From: Planctomycetota bacterium
GTDB lineage: Bacteria; Planctomycetota; JACQVV01; JASMLP01
DNA: 34,547 bases
Direction of reading: 5' to 3'
NCBI GenBank assembly: GCA_030748635.1
Contig: JASMLP010000187.1
Location: 1-34,547 of the forward strand
The notes below the pieces were generated by a model. That model saw only the letters and a list, made by a program, of their open reading frames with translations, was not told where the DNA came from and made no database searches. The stretch's first letter is position 1, and the number at the start of each line of letters is the position of its first letter. Position numbers and translations under genes: made by a program. Below are positions 23,398 to 31,511 of the stretch, piece by piece.

Positions 23398-24564
23398 TCA
23401 AGGACTGGAAAAGGAGGCGAGAACCAGAGTGAGCGCGTTATGAAGCAGGTGAATGAAGATCGGTACGAAAAGGGAGTTGGTTTTCAAGGAGATCCAAGCT
23501 AACAAGATCCCAAATCCGAGGATAGGAAGGATCGCTGTCGACTCGAGATGAATGATGGAAAAAAGGACCGCACTGCCGAGGATGCCGCCCGATGGTCCCA
23601 GGTGTCGGACTAACACGGGAAGGAGTAAGCCTCGAAAGAAAATTTCTTCAAGGAGAGGGGCCACGACGACGATGGTTGTTGCGATGAGGAGTAGGCGGAA
23701 CAGGTGACCCACTTGGAAAGCGTCCTGGTATTGGACGAGAATGTCCTGATTGGCCGGAATTCGTCCCGATAGTTGATGGAGCGACCAGGTCATCACGATC
23801 AGGAGTAGAAAGATGGGTAGAAATGTCAGATAGGAGAGAGTGGCCAAGCCCAGGTCGCGCATTGTGGGAGGGCGGAACTTGAAGTCATCTCTCGAGGTCC
23901 TCCGGAGATGAAGAATCGCCCAGCACACGAGAAGTGTAACCAGGGCCGAGAGAATCTGGACAAGAAAGCGAATCGTAATTTCATCGATTCCTGGCTTGCC
24001 TTCGTCTCGAATCGACTGTGCTTCCGTTGGCGACAATTTGGCCACCTCGGCGATCGCTTCGGCCAGATCGCCCGAATGCTTGGCCGACTGCCACTCCTCC
24101 CGCAAAGTAACTGCCCGGGGAAGTGCGCTCTTGGTGATCAAGTTGAGCTGAATCGCAGCATCTGCCTGCGCTTGATCGAGTGCCGATTGATGGAGTTTTA
24201 GCAGCAGAAGGTTCGCCAAGCTGGCCGAGAAAATAAGGACAAAAACAAAGGCGGCCACGTCTTCGAATCCCCAGGAGGGACGGAAGGTCGAGGGAGTCGA
24301 TTTCATGGACCAGCGGCAACCGGAAATTTTTTTCAGCCCCATCATGCCCAGTAGGGTCAAGAGGACCATCACGCTTCCTGTCACGGCCCATCCGGAGGCG
24401 GTTTGGGGATAGAAGAAATTTTCAGGAGGAAGACTTTGCCCATTTGCCAGGGGGATTTTTCCGATAGCGACATAGAGATAAGCCCCGAGAACTCCGAGCA
24501 TCATCAGAGCGATGGGAAATCCATACTTCCCGCTGGGAGCGTGGGGAGAGGTGGGGGGATTCAT
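23398..24564 (-). CDS. CPBP-family intramembrane metalloprotease
   Basis: A 388-residue polytopic membrane protein with the CPBP (Abi/CAAX-like) protease domain at about 280-385. The signature is complete: E306-E307 and R311 in E-E-I-F-F-R, F335 to H339 in F-S-I-I-H, and H372 with N376 in H-L-L-H-N. Extra helices lie at about 15-35, 58-78, 100-123, 200-222 and 240-263, with a soluble loop at 125-195. These proteases cleave prenylated or other membrane-near substrates; the bacterial substrates are mostly unknown. The ATG at 24564 overlaps the stop of the PIN-TRAM gene (TGATG); a GTG directly before it also opens the frame but is less likely. Confidence 0.9.
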   Translation of the reverse strand: MNPPTSPHAPSGKYGFPIALMMLGVLGAYLYVAIGKIPLANGQSLPPENFFYPQTASGWAVTGSVMVLLTLLGMMGLKKISGCRWSMKSTPSTFRPSWGFEDVAAFVFVLIFSASLANLLLLKLHQSALDQAQADAAIQLNLITKSALPRAVTLREEWQSAKHSGDLAEAIAEVAKLSPTEAQSIRDEGKPGIDEITIRFLVQILSALVTLLVCWAILHLRRTSRDDFKFRPPTMRDLGLATLSYLTFLPIFLLLIVMTWSLHQLSGRIPANQDILVQYQDAFQVGHLFRLLLIATTIVVVAPLLEEIFFRGLLLPVLVRHLGPSGGILGSAVLFSIIHLESTAILPILGFGILLAWISLKTNSLFVPIFIHLLHNALTLVLASFSSP

Positions 24565-25613
24565 CACTCGGATGAAGTCGGCTGAATTCGACCAAAAAGG
24601 ATTCGTCCGGTCGGCTTCTGAATCGTCCTGGTGATCACGATATCCACGGTTTCGCCCAGGTGAGATTGACTTTCTTCCACCACGACCAGGGTCCCATCTT
24701 CTAGGTACGCGACTGTTTGGCCGGGGTTATCGCCTTCCTTGATCAGTTTCAAGGAGAGGATTTCTCCGGGAAGAGCGACCGCTTTCATCGCTACGGCGAC
24801 TTCGTTCAGGTTGAGAACCTGGATTCCTTGAACGTCCGCAACCTTTTTGAGATTGACGTCGTTGGTGAGGATGCGACCGCTGCGCTTCTTGGCCAACTGG
24901 AGGAGTTTCTCGTCGATCGTGGATCCCGGGGCGGGCTCCTCATCAAGAATGACCTGGAACCCGGGTAGGTGACGTAAAGCGTTGGCAATGTCGAGGCCGC
25001 GACGACCGCGATTTCGGCGGAGCCGATCGTTGCTGTCTGCCACTTGTTGCAATTCGTTGAGGATGAATGCTGGCAAGACCAGGGGGCCTTCGACAAATCC
25101 GGATTCGCACAGTTCGATGATCCGGCCATCGATCAGGACAGAACTGTCGAGAATCCGGGGAGAACGTGGGATCTCTTGCTTGCTGAATTCAACGAAGGGG
25201 ATGAGGAGCATGAAGTTGTCTCGTGTTTTGAGTAAAACCGCGACACAGAGGTAACAAAGAAGGAGTGTGACCACTAGCTGGAGAGCTTGCTGATATTCGG
25301 ACTGAAGGGCGGCCAATTGAGGAAGGAGTAAGAGTCCTTGGTTGAGAAGGTAGGATCCGATAAATCCCAGGAACAATCCGGAGATGACAGCGAAGATGGA
25401 ACTGAAGAAGTTTTGTGCAAAACGAGCTTCGGCAGTCACGACCACGATAGAAATGGCCAGTCCAGCAAAGAGCCCCATGAGTGAGTTGAATTCGAACCAA
25501 TCCTGCTTGGTGGTCATGTGGGCCACTTGCCATCCGACGGAAGTGGAGGTGATGACAAAGAGTGCTCGAACAATATTGAGGGAAGTGTCTTGCTCGGTGG
25601 TTGGAGGCTTCAT
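24564..25613 (-). CDS. Membrane-anchored PIN-TRAM domain protein (YacL-like)
   Basis: A 349-residue protein with helices at about 45-60, 68-98 and 110-130, then a PIN nuclease domain at 152-275 and a TRAM RNA-binding domain at 283-342. PIN acidic residues are visible: D156 in I-L-D-S-S, D162 in L-I-D-G, E187 in L-N-E-L and D252 in T-N-D-V-N. The arrangement matches YacL of Bacillus and planctomycete relatives, expected to act on RNA at the membrane. Overlaps dgt upstream by four bases (ATGA) and the protease downstream by one, so the three are translated together. Confidence 0.9.
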   Translation of the reverse strand: MKPPTTEQDTSLNIVRALFVITSTSVGWQVAHMTTKQDWFEFNSLMGLFAGLAISIVVVTAEARFAQNFFSSIFAVISGLFLGFIGSYLLNQGLLLLPQLAALQSEYQQALQLVVTLLLCYLCVAVLLKTRDNFMLLIPFVEFSKQEIPRSPRILDSSVLIDGRIIELCESGFVEGPLVLPAFILNELQQVADSNDRLRRNRGRRGLDIANALRHLPGFQVILDEEPAPGSTIDEKLLQLAKKRSGRILTNDVNLKKVADVQGIQVLNLNEVAVAMKAVALPGEILSLKLIKEGDNPGQTVAYLEDGTLVVVEESQSHLGETVDIVITRTIQKPTGRILFGRIQPTSSE

Positions 25614-26791
25614 CGGCTCAACTCACGGCCGAAAGCGTGAAAAAGGCGTCCGTGCTCTTCTTGAGCAAAGCGGTCGGTCATCCCGGCGAGGTAGTCACAA
25701 ACAGCGCGCTCCAGGCCCTGTTCTTGCGCCCACTGTTGAAACTTCGGGGGAAGAATGCGGGGATCACGGACGAATTCCTCAAAAAGTTGCCGAAGAAACC
25801 GCTTGGCTCGACGCTCCATTCGGACAACTCGGTAGTGTTTGTAGACTCGTTCCATGAGAAAGCCTTCGAGTTCGGTTTTTCTCGATTTCAGTTCCGGAGA
25901 AAAGTCGACGAGATCGTGCCCTTTGGAACGAAAGTCCTCGAAGGTCTGGATGCCGAGTTCTTCTAACTTACCAAGAGTATTCTGGATCAGGTCGGTTACC
26001 TGGAGGTTGATGAGATGTCGTACAGCGCATTTGACAAGCATGCGTCCGGAGATGCCGGGGCGCCTCTGGTGAACAGACTGAACGGCGTCATTCCAGATGG
26101 GGATTTCACGGAGGTCGATTTCCTGAATGAGGCCGGCATCAATGCCGTCGTCGATGTCGTGATTGTCGTAGGCGATCGAATCCGCGATCGAGCAGATCTG
26201 GGCTTCGAATAGGGGAGCGACATCCGGATCGAAGTCGCCGCAGTCGGGGTGGTCGTGGGGAGAGGTGTGTTTGACGAGAGATTCTCGGACTTCGTGAGTC
26301 AGATTGAGACCGGGGCGTTCTGGGTGAGGACATTCGAGAAGGTCCACAACCCGCAGAGCTTGTTCATTGTGCTCGAATCCTCCGTGGTCACTCATCAGGT
26401 CAGTGAGAGCCTCTTCGCCCGAGTGGCCGAAAGGGGTATGACCCAGATCGTGGGCCAGGGCGAGCACTTCCGCCAGGTCTTCGTTGGCCCGCAGGGCGCG
26501 CGATATCGATCTGGTGATTTGTGTGACTTCGATGGTATGAGTCAAGCGAGTGCGATAGTGATCGCCTTCGTGATTGACGAATACTTGCGTTTTGTACTCC
26601 AGACGACGAAAAGCCGTGGAGTGAATGATGCGGTCACGGTCTCGCTGGAAAACGCTCCGATAGGGGTGTTCTTGCTCCGGGTAGACTCTGCCCCGGCTGT
26701 CTGCGCTGGCGGTGGCATAGGCAGCGAGATCGCGGCGTTCACGCTCTTCGAGCGCTTCCCGGTCGAAGATTGTGCCTGAGGAAACGGACAT
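25610..26791 (-). CDS. dgt: Deoxyguanosinetriphosphate triphosphohydrolase-like protein (HD domain)
   Basis: Cleaves dNTPs to deoxynucleosides and triphosphate, balancing nucleotide pools. The 393-residue length fits the shorter dGTPase-like type. HD metal ligands are present: H85 in R-L-T-H-T, H114-D115 in A-H-D-L-G-H-T-P-F-G-H, and D204 in S-I-A-D-S-I-A-Y. The R-R-L-x-x-K-T-Q-V motif (62-70) is typical. ATG 26791 is chosen; the frame opens 13 codons earlier with TTG, which would lie upstream of the likely transcription start. First gene of an overlapping operon with the PIN-TRAM and CPBP genes. Confidence 0.93.
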   Translation of the reverse strand: MSVSSGTIFDREALEERERRDLAAYATASADSRGRVYPEQEHPYRSVFQRDRDRIIHSTAFRRLEYKTQVFVNHEGDHYRTRLTHTIEVTQITRSISRALRANEDLAEVLALAHDLGHTPFGHSGEEALTDLMSDHGGFEHNEQALRVVDLLECPHPERPGLNLTHEVRESLVKHTSPHDHPDCGDFDPDVAPLFEAQICSIADSIAYDNHDIDDGIDAGLIQEIDLREIPIWNDAVQSVHQRRPGISGRMLVKCAVRHLINLQVTDLIQNTLGKLEELGIQTFEDFRSKGHDLVDFSPELKSRKTELEGFLMERVYKHYRVVRMERRAKRFLRQLFEEFVRDPRILPPKFQQWAQEQGLERAVCDYLAGMTDRFAQEEHGRLFHAFGRELSR

Positions 26792-26800
26792 TGGGAGGGG

Positions 26801-26830
26801 AGAATAGCACGGTGGGCTGGATGGGAACAA
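26801..26830 (-). promoter_or_regulatory. Possible promoter of the dgt operon
   Basis: On the minus strand, TTGTTC (complement of 26825-26830) and TATTCT (complement of 26801-26806) are 18 bases apart. Transcription would start only a few bases before ATG 26791, implying a leaderless or near-leaderless mRNA, which fits the lack of a ribosome site. Confidence 0.35.
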
Positions 26831-26850
26831 GTGAGGGTTTTGTCCCGTTT

Positions 26851-26879
26851 TTGACTCCCATGAAGTGCTGAGCTATTCT
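26851..26879 (+). promoter_or_regulatory. Sigma-70-type promoter of the TPR-hisC-hisB operon
   Basis: TTGACT (26851-26856), a 17-base spacer and TATTCT (26874-26879). The start of transcription would be near 26886. GGAG at 26893-26896 and GTG at 26904 follow in good order, which fixes the start of the first gene. Confidence 0.68.
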
Positions 26880-26903
26880 GAACACCTTTTCTGGAGCTTG
26901 TGC

Positions 26904-28511
26904 GTGCGTTCTCTTCTCGTTGTCGCCGGATTGAATCTGACCCTGGCAATTCTTGCTGTGGGGAGTTTTCTGTGGATAGGTCCTACTGTGGGGATTGCGG
27001 TCGCGGTTTTCGGACTTGCACTCGATACGCTTTCGGTTTTCACCGTTCGTCTTCTGGGAGGAGAGAGTCGAAGAGCGGCACCCCAGGAGACCTCAGAACT
27101 TCTGGACAAGTTCTGGGTTTCCATATCTGACTGTGGCTTAAAGTCTTCGGAGTATGATCCCGGCCCCGAAGGCTCTTCGAAAGCCTTTGACTGGTCCGCC
27201 ATTTCCACCGAAAGACGACCCGAGGTCGAAGTCGCTCTGAAAGAGGCGCAGGAAACGACTCTCGCGGGGGAATGGGAGTTGGCGCTCCAACAGTATCGGA
27301 GATTGGCTCAGGATTGCCCTGGGCAGCCAGGTCTTCATCACAATCTAGGTTTGCTCGAGTTGGCGGTGGGAGAAGAGATGAAAGCTCGACTCTCTTTTTT
27401 GAGAGCGCTTTCGTTGGGGCCAGAGGATCGAGAGAGCAAAGAATTTGTGGCCGAGGACTCTTCCGATGCCGTCTGGGCTCAAAAAGCGTATGAACGGGCT
27501 TGCGTCAAGGTCCCCGGCTCGCCGGGACCTGCTCGACATTATGTTCGTTACCTTCGGTGTCGCGGTGAAGTTTCGCAAGCGTTGGAAGTTCTCGAGGCTT
27601 TCGTCAGGGAACATCCTGCGATGGAGGGCGCGCTGGCCAGAGATCTGGGAGTGTTGCATGTTTTGAATGATCGGCCCGAAGAAGTTGAGCGCCTTCTCCA
27701 ACCCCGACTGGAGAGTGTCCCTTCCGATCGCGAATCCTGGCTGGTTCGAGGATTTGCGGGGATCATGGGGCAAGATCTGATTACCGCGCGAGAATCGTTT
27801 CGTAACGGGCTTCTCCGTTCAGTGGGTGATCCGGCTTTGACCTTGCTGGCCGCCCATCGTTTGGGACTGGGATTGGTCGCCTACGCGGAGGGAAGCCTTG
27901 AATTGGCATCGGAACACGCCACCGCGATTTATCGACTCGACCCCGAGCACGAGGGGGCGCTATTGCTACTTGCCCTGACTGGAGGAGGGGAGATACTTCC
28001 AGGGCTGGAGAAAGCTTTTGAACGGTTGGCTCAGCGAGATGAAGGGGGACTCGCGACGTACATCGCTGCGCGTCGCGCATTGCTGAAAGGAGATGCTGAA
28101 TACTCGATATTTACACTTCGCTCGATTTCCGGTCCTCAGTCTTTGATGGGGGCCGTATTGCGTGCTCAAGCTCTTTCTTGTTTGTCGGTCGGTCGGCCTG
28201 AGGAGGCTCGAGGTGCTCTGAAGCGAACGGGTAAGACCGGGAGGGCGTTCGAGTCCGATGTGTTGGGCGCGGTCTGCGAAGTCCAGGAAAATGGACAGGA
28301 GGCGGGGATTCGGGCACTCGAGGCGATACGAGAAAAACACGGAGACCGTGCGTTGGTGTATCATTTGTTAGCGGACCTTCATTCAAGAAATGGTCAAGAC
28401 TCGACCGTATTTTGTCCGCCGTTTCTGTTTGAGCAATCTTCCGGTTTGTTGTGGACTCCGGATGCCCAATCCCTGGCACGCTTTTTAGTGGAACATCATG
28501 GATCGATCTGA
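26904..28511 (+). CDS. TPR membrane protein
   Basis: A 535-residue protein with two N-terminal membrane helices (about 3-26 and 29-48) and a long cytoplasmic or periplasmic helical part with tetratricopeptide-like repeats. The clearest repeat is at about 110-165 (A-G-E-W-E-L-A-L-Q-Q-Y-R-R-L), with weaker units to residue 500. TPRs are protein-binding scaffolds; the partner is unknown. The frame opens at GTG 26865, but that codon lies before the predicted transcription start. GTG 26904, seven bases after GGAG, is chosen. It overlaps hisC by 14 bases and so is coupled to histidine synthesis genes, although no metabolic link is obvious. Confidence 0.82.
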   Translation: MRSLLVVAGLNLTLAILAVGSFLWIGPTVGIAVAVFGLALDTLSVFTVRLLGGESRRAAPQETSELLDKFWVSISDCGLKSSEYDPGPEGSSKAFDWSAISTERRPEVEVALKEAQETTLAGEWELALQQYRRLAQDCPGQPGLHHNLGLLELAVGEEMKARLSFLRALSLGPEDRESKEFVAEDSSDAVWAQKAYERACVKVPGSPGPARHYVRYLRCRGEVSQALEVLEAFVREHPAMEGALARDLGVLHVLNDRPEEVERLLQPRLESVPSDRESWLVRGFAGIMGQDLITARESFRNGLLRSVGDPALTLLAAHRLGLGLVAYAEGSLELASEHATAIYRLDPEHEGALLLLALTGGGEILPGLEKAFERLAQRDEGGLATYIAARRALLKGDAEYSIFTLRSISGPQSLMGAVLRAQALSCLSVGRPEEARGALKRTGKTGRAFESDVLGAVCEVQENGQEAGIRALEAIREKHGDRALVYHLLADLHSRNGQDSTVFCPPFLFEQSSGLLWTPDAQSLARFLVEHHGSI

Positions 28512-29571
28512 ATCCAACTCCTCTTATCTTCGTCCCCATATTCAAGATCTGGTGGGGTATGTTCCCGGTACCCAGCCCGAGGGGTATGGAGCGCTTCGAC
28601 TCAATACCAATGAAAATCCCTATCCTCCTTCGGTCAAGGTTCGGGTCGCTTTGAGTCAAATACTGGCAGAGGATTTGCGTTTCTATCCCGACTCGAAAGC
28701 GACTCGTCTTCGGATGAAAATTGCTCAAAATCTTGGAGTAGATCTGCAGGGGGTTGTTGTCGGGAACGGTTCGGATGAAATTCTGAGGCTACTGATCCAG
28801 GCGGTAGTGGAACCGGGGCAGTCGGTGGTTTATCCCGGGCCGACCTATACACTGTATGAGGTGATGACTCGTCTGCATGGAGCGATACCCGAGCAGGTGG
28901 CATTTCACAGCGATTGGTCGATTCCCGAAAGTTTGTACGGGCATTCGGCGCCTCTGGTGATTTTATGTAATCCCAATTCGCCGTCGGGAACCTGGGTCGA
29001 ACTGGAGTCTATCGAACGGTTGGCATCCAGCCTCCAAGGCGTACTAGTCATCGATGAAGCCTACGCCGATTTCGCTGGAGAGACCGCTTCGAGTCTGGTT
29101 TCCACTTTGCCCAATCTCGTGGTGGTGCGAACTTTTTCCAAATCGTACTCTCTCGCTGGCATGCGAGTCGGGTATGCGGTGGCTTCGCCCGAAGTGAGTC
29201 AGGGGCTAAAAAAAATATGCGACAGCTATAATTGCGGAACGATCTCTCTTCTATTGGCAGAGGCTGCTCTGGATCATCAAGAAGCGATGCTTGCCAACGT
29301 AGATCGGATCGTTCAGTCCCGTGAGCATTTGACAAAATATCTGGAACTCATGGGTTTTCAGGTACCTCCTAGCCGGGCGAATTTCGTGCTGGCTCGCTCC
29401 ACAACCGAAAGGGCTCGACTTCTGTTCGAAGGGTTGGTGCGGGCGGGGGTTTTTGTCCGGTATTTCGATCAGCCGGGTTTGGATGATTCGCTACGGATTA
29501 CAGTGGGAACTTCAGAGCAGAATTCTCGATTACTAGGTGTGATGAAGCCGCTGATGGAGAAGTTGATCTGA
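28498..29571 (+). CDS. hisC: Histidinol-phosphate aminotransferase
   Basis: PLP-dependent class I/II aminotransferase of 357 residues that converts imidazole-acetol phosphate and glutamate to histidinol phosphate. Seen: N-E-N-P-Y-P-P-S (38-45), C-N-P-N-S-P-S-G (157-164), D186 and Y189 in I-D-E-A-Y-A-D-F, the PLP lysine K215 in R-T-F-S-K-S-Y, and R223 in G-M-R-V-G-Y. It overlaps the upstream TPR gene by 14 bases and hisB by one (TGATG). HisC homologues can act on other substrates, but the adjacent hisB supports histidine synthesis. Confidence 0.94.
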   Translation: MDRSESNSSYLRPHIQDLVGYVPGTQPEGYGALRLNTNENPYPPSVKVRVALSQILAEDLRFYPDSKATRLRMKIAQNLGVDLQGVVVGNGSDEILRLLIQAVVEPGQSVVYPGPTYTLYEVMTRLHGAIPEQVAFHSDWSIPESLYGHSAPLVILCNPNSPSGTWVELESIERLASSLQGVLVIDEAYADFAGETASSLVSTLPNLVVVRTFSKSYSLAGMRVGYAVASPEVSQGLKKICDSYNCGTISLLLAEAALDHQEAMLANVDRIVQSREHLTKYLELMGFQVPPSRANFVLARSTTERARLLFEGLVRAGVFVRYFDQPGLDDSLRITVGTSEQNSRLLGVMKPLMEKLI

Positions 29572-30164
29572 TGGCCAACCGAAGAGCGCAATTGCAGCGA
29601 GAAACGACTGAAACTCGGATTGAGGTTCGATTGGATCTCGACGGGAAAGGGGATACCGATATCGACACGGGAATCGGTTTCTTCGATCACATGCTCACAG
29701 CGCTGGGAAAGCATGCGCTTCTGGATCTACATGTTCGTGCGATTGGGGATCGGCATGTCGATTTTCATCACACGGTAGAGGATGTGGGCATTGTTTTGGG
29801 GCAGGCGTTGGATCAGGCTCTGGCAGATCGAGCGGGTATTTCCCGGTACGCGTCGATGCATCTTCCCATGGACGAAGCGTTGGTTCGAGCGGCGCTGGAT
29901 GTATCTGGCCGTCCGTATTTGGTTTTTGGTTACCAACCTCATCCGGGGGAGTGTGTGGGTGAATTCCCGATGGAGTTACTCGAAGAATTCTTTCGGGCAT
30001 TGGTTCATCAGGCGCGGATCACTCTTCATCTGGATCTGATCCACGGGAGAAACGTCCATCACATCGCGGAATGTTTTTTCAAATCTTTCGCTCGGGTGCT
30101 GGATGCCGCGACACAGAAAGATCCACGCGTGCGAGGGATCCCTTCAACCAAGGATGTACTTTGA
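29571..30164 (+). CDS. hisB: Imidazoleglycerol-phosphate dehydratase
   Basis: Single-domain HisB of 197 residues, which dehydrates imidazole-glycerol phosphate to imidazole-acetol phosphate, the substrate of HisC. The manganese-binding repeats are complete: G-F-F-D-H-M (H40), D-F-H-H-T-V-E-D (H66, H67, E70) in the first half, and G-R-N-V-H-H-I-A-E (H163, H164, E167) with F-K-S-F-A-R in the second. No phosphatase domain is fused, unlike enterobacterial HisB. It follows hisC with a TGATG overlap. Only two his genes are here, so the pathway is scattered over the chromosome. Confidence 0.96.
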   Translation: MANRRAQLQRETTETRIEVRLDLDGKGDTDIDTGIGFFDHMLTALGKHALLDLHVRAIGDRHVDFHHTVEDVGIVLGQALDQALADRAGISRYASMHLPMDEALVRAALDVSGRPYLVFGYQPHPGECVGEFPMELLEEFFRALVHQARITLHLDLIHGRNVHHIAECFFKSFARVLDAATQKDPRVRGIPSTKDVL

Positions 30165-30209
30165 TCCGTCTTGTGGGGTGGGAATCGTTCGGAAGATCGA
30201 TTTCGAGTC

Positions 30210-30233
30210 TCAGGGGCAATGTTTTGCCCCTGA
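30210..30233 (+). terminator. Perfect 10-bp hairpin after hisB
   Basis: TCAGGGGCAA (30210-30219) and TTGCCCCTGA (30224-30233) pair perfectly around TGTT, 45 bases after the hisB stop and 27 before the MoxR gene. No T-run follows, so it may be a Rho-assisted or weak terminator, or a leader hairpin of the MoxR gene. Confidence 0.55.
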
Positions 30234-30259
30234 AGGCTACAGCGTGATAGACTCCCGCC

Positions 30260-31495
30260 ATGCATGAGATTGTGATCCATTGTCAATGCGGACGAGAGTT
30301 ACGGATCGAGTCGGAGAAACTCGGCGAACGTGAACGTTGTCCTGGTTGTGGGGAGTGGGTCGCAATTCCCTCGCAGGCGGAACTGGATCGCGCATCGGAT
30401 GGTTCCCAAAAGGGGGGGACGTCTCGGATTCATCTGGGTGTGGATACAGCCATGGGGACCCGTCGCTTTCCGGTTGTTACGGCGATCGATGACGAATTGG
30501 TCGCCTGGATGGGCGAATGCGCTCAACAAATTCGAGAGGGTGTTGGGCGTCGGATTGTCGGGATGCCGGGAGTGGTCGAAGAACTTCTCATTACCCTGTT
30601 TTCGGGTGGGCACGCTCTTTTGGTGGGAGTGCCAGGACTTGCGAAGACCTTGATGGTGGCGACTCTCTCGGAGTTGTTGGGTCTCGATTTTCGCCGAATT
30701 CAATTCACGCCGGACCTCATGCCTAGCGATATCACGGGTACAGAGGTGATTGTCGAGGATCGTTCCAATGATGGAAGTCGTAGCTTCCGTTTCATGAAGG
30801 GGCCTATTTTTGCCAACATGATTCTCGCCGATGAGATCAATCGAACGCCTCCCAAAACTCAGGCGGCGATGCTCGAGGCGATGGAAGAGGGGCAGGTGAC
30901 TTCGTTGGGGCGTCGGTATCAACTGGCCCCGCCTTTTTTTGTGATGGCCACTCAAAATCCGATCGAGCAGGAAGGGACCTATCCTTTGCCGGTGACTCAG
31001 CTCGATCGATTCATGTTCGAAATCCGGTACGACTACCCCAGTCGGGATGAAGAATATCAGATTGTTCGACAAACTCTTTCGCGTGATCCGGAACCGCTCG
31101 AACCGATTTTGACCGCGGATGATATTCTGAAGGCGATAGCCGCAGTGCGTGCTGTTACCATGAGCGAAGAGTTACTGAGGTATTCTTCGCGCCTTGTTCG
31201 CGCGTCACGGCCAGGAAGCGAGGAATCTCCCGAATTCATCGAGGAGTGGGTCGCCTGGGGCGCAGGGCCCCGCGCGGTTCAGTACACCATTCTGGGTGCC
31301 AAGACTCGAGCCTTACTCGATGGGAGGCGAGAAGCCAAAGTGGAGGATATCCGAGCCGTGCTGATTCCGGTCTTGAGGCATCGGATACAGGTGAGCTATC
31401 ACGCGGAGGTGGATGGGGTGACATCCGATACCATTACGTCGCGATTGCTGGAGGAAGTCCGCTCACCGGATCGACGACGTTTGCGGGTTTCCTGA
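30260..31495 (+). CDS. MoxR-family AAA+ ATPase with N-terminal zinc ribbon
   Basis: A 411-residue protein. Residues 1-35 form a zinc ribbon with C8, C10, C27 and C30 (C-x-C and C-x-x-C). A linker leads to the MoxR AAA_3 core at about 75-300: Walker A G-V-P-G-L-A-K-T at 123-130, Walker B I-L-A-D-E-I at 188-193 followed by N-R-T-P-P-K-T-Q, and sensor 1 in A-T-Q-N-P. The AAA lid is at 320-400. MoxR proteins are chaperone-like ATPases that usually work with a VWA-domain protein; no such gene follows here, as the next gene is on the other strand. The zinc ribbon is an uncommon addition. ATG 30260 has no strong ribosome site. Confidence 0.92.
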   Translation: MHEIVIHCQCGRELRIESEKLGERERCPGCGEWVAIPSQAELDRASDGSQKGGTSRIHLGVDTAMGTRRFPVVTAIDDELVAWMGECAQQIREGVGRRIVGMPGVVEELLITLFSGGHALLVGVPGLAKTLMVATLSELLGLDFRRIQFTPDLMPSDITGTEVIVEDRSNDGSRSFRFMKGPIFANMILADEINRTPPKTQAAMLEAMEEGQVTSLGRRYQLAPPFFVMATQNPIEQEGTYPLPVTQLDRFMFEIRYDYPSRDEEYQIVRQTLSRDPEPLEPILTADDILKAIAAVRAVTMSEELLRYSSRLVRASRPGSEESPEFIEEWVAWGAGPRAVQYTILGAKTRALLDGRREAKVEDIRAVLIPVLRHRIQVSYHAEVDGVTSDTITSRLLEEVRSPDRRRLRVS

Positions 31496-31511
31496 TCGCT
31501 TGATGCAGTGA

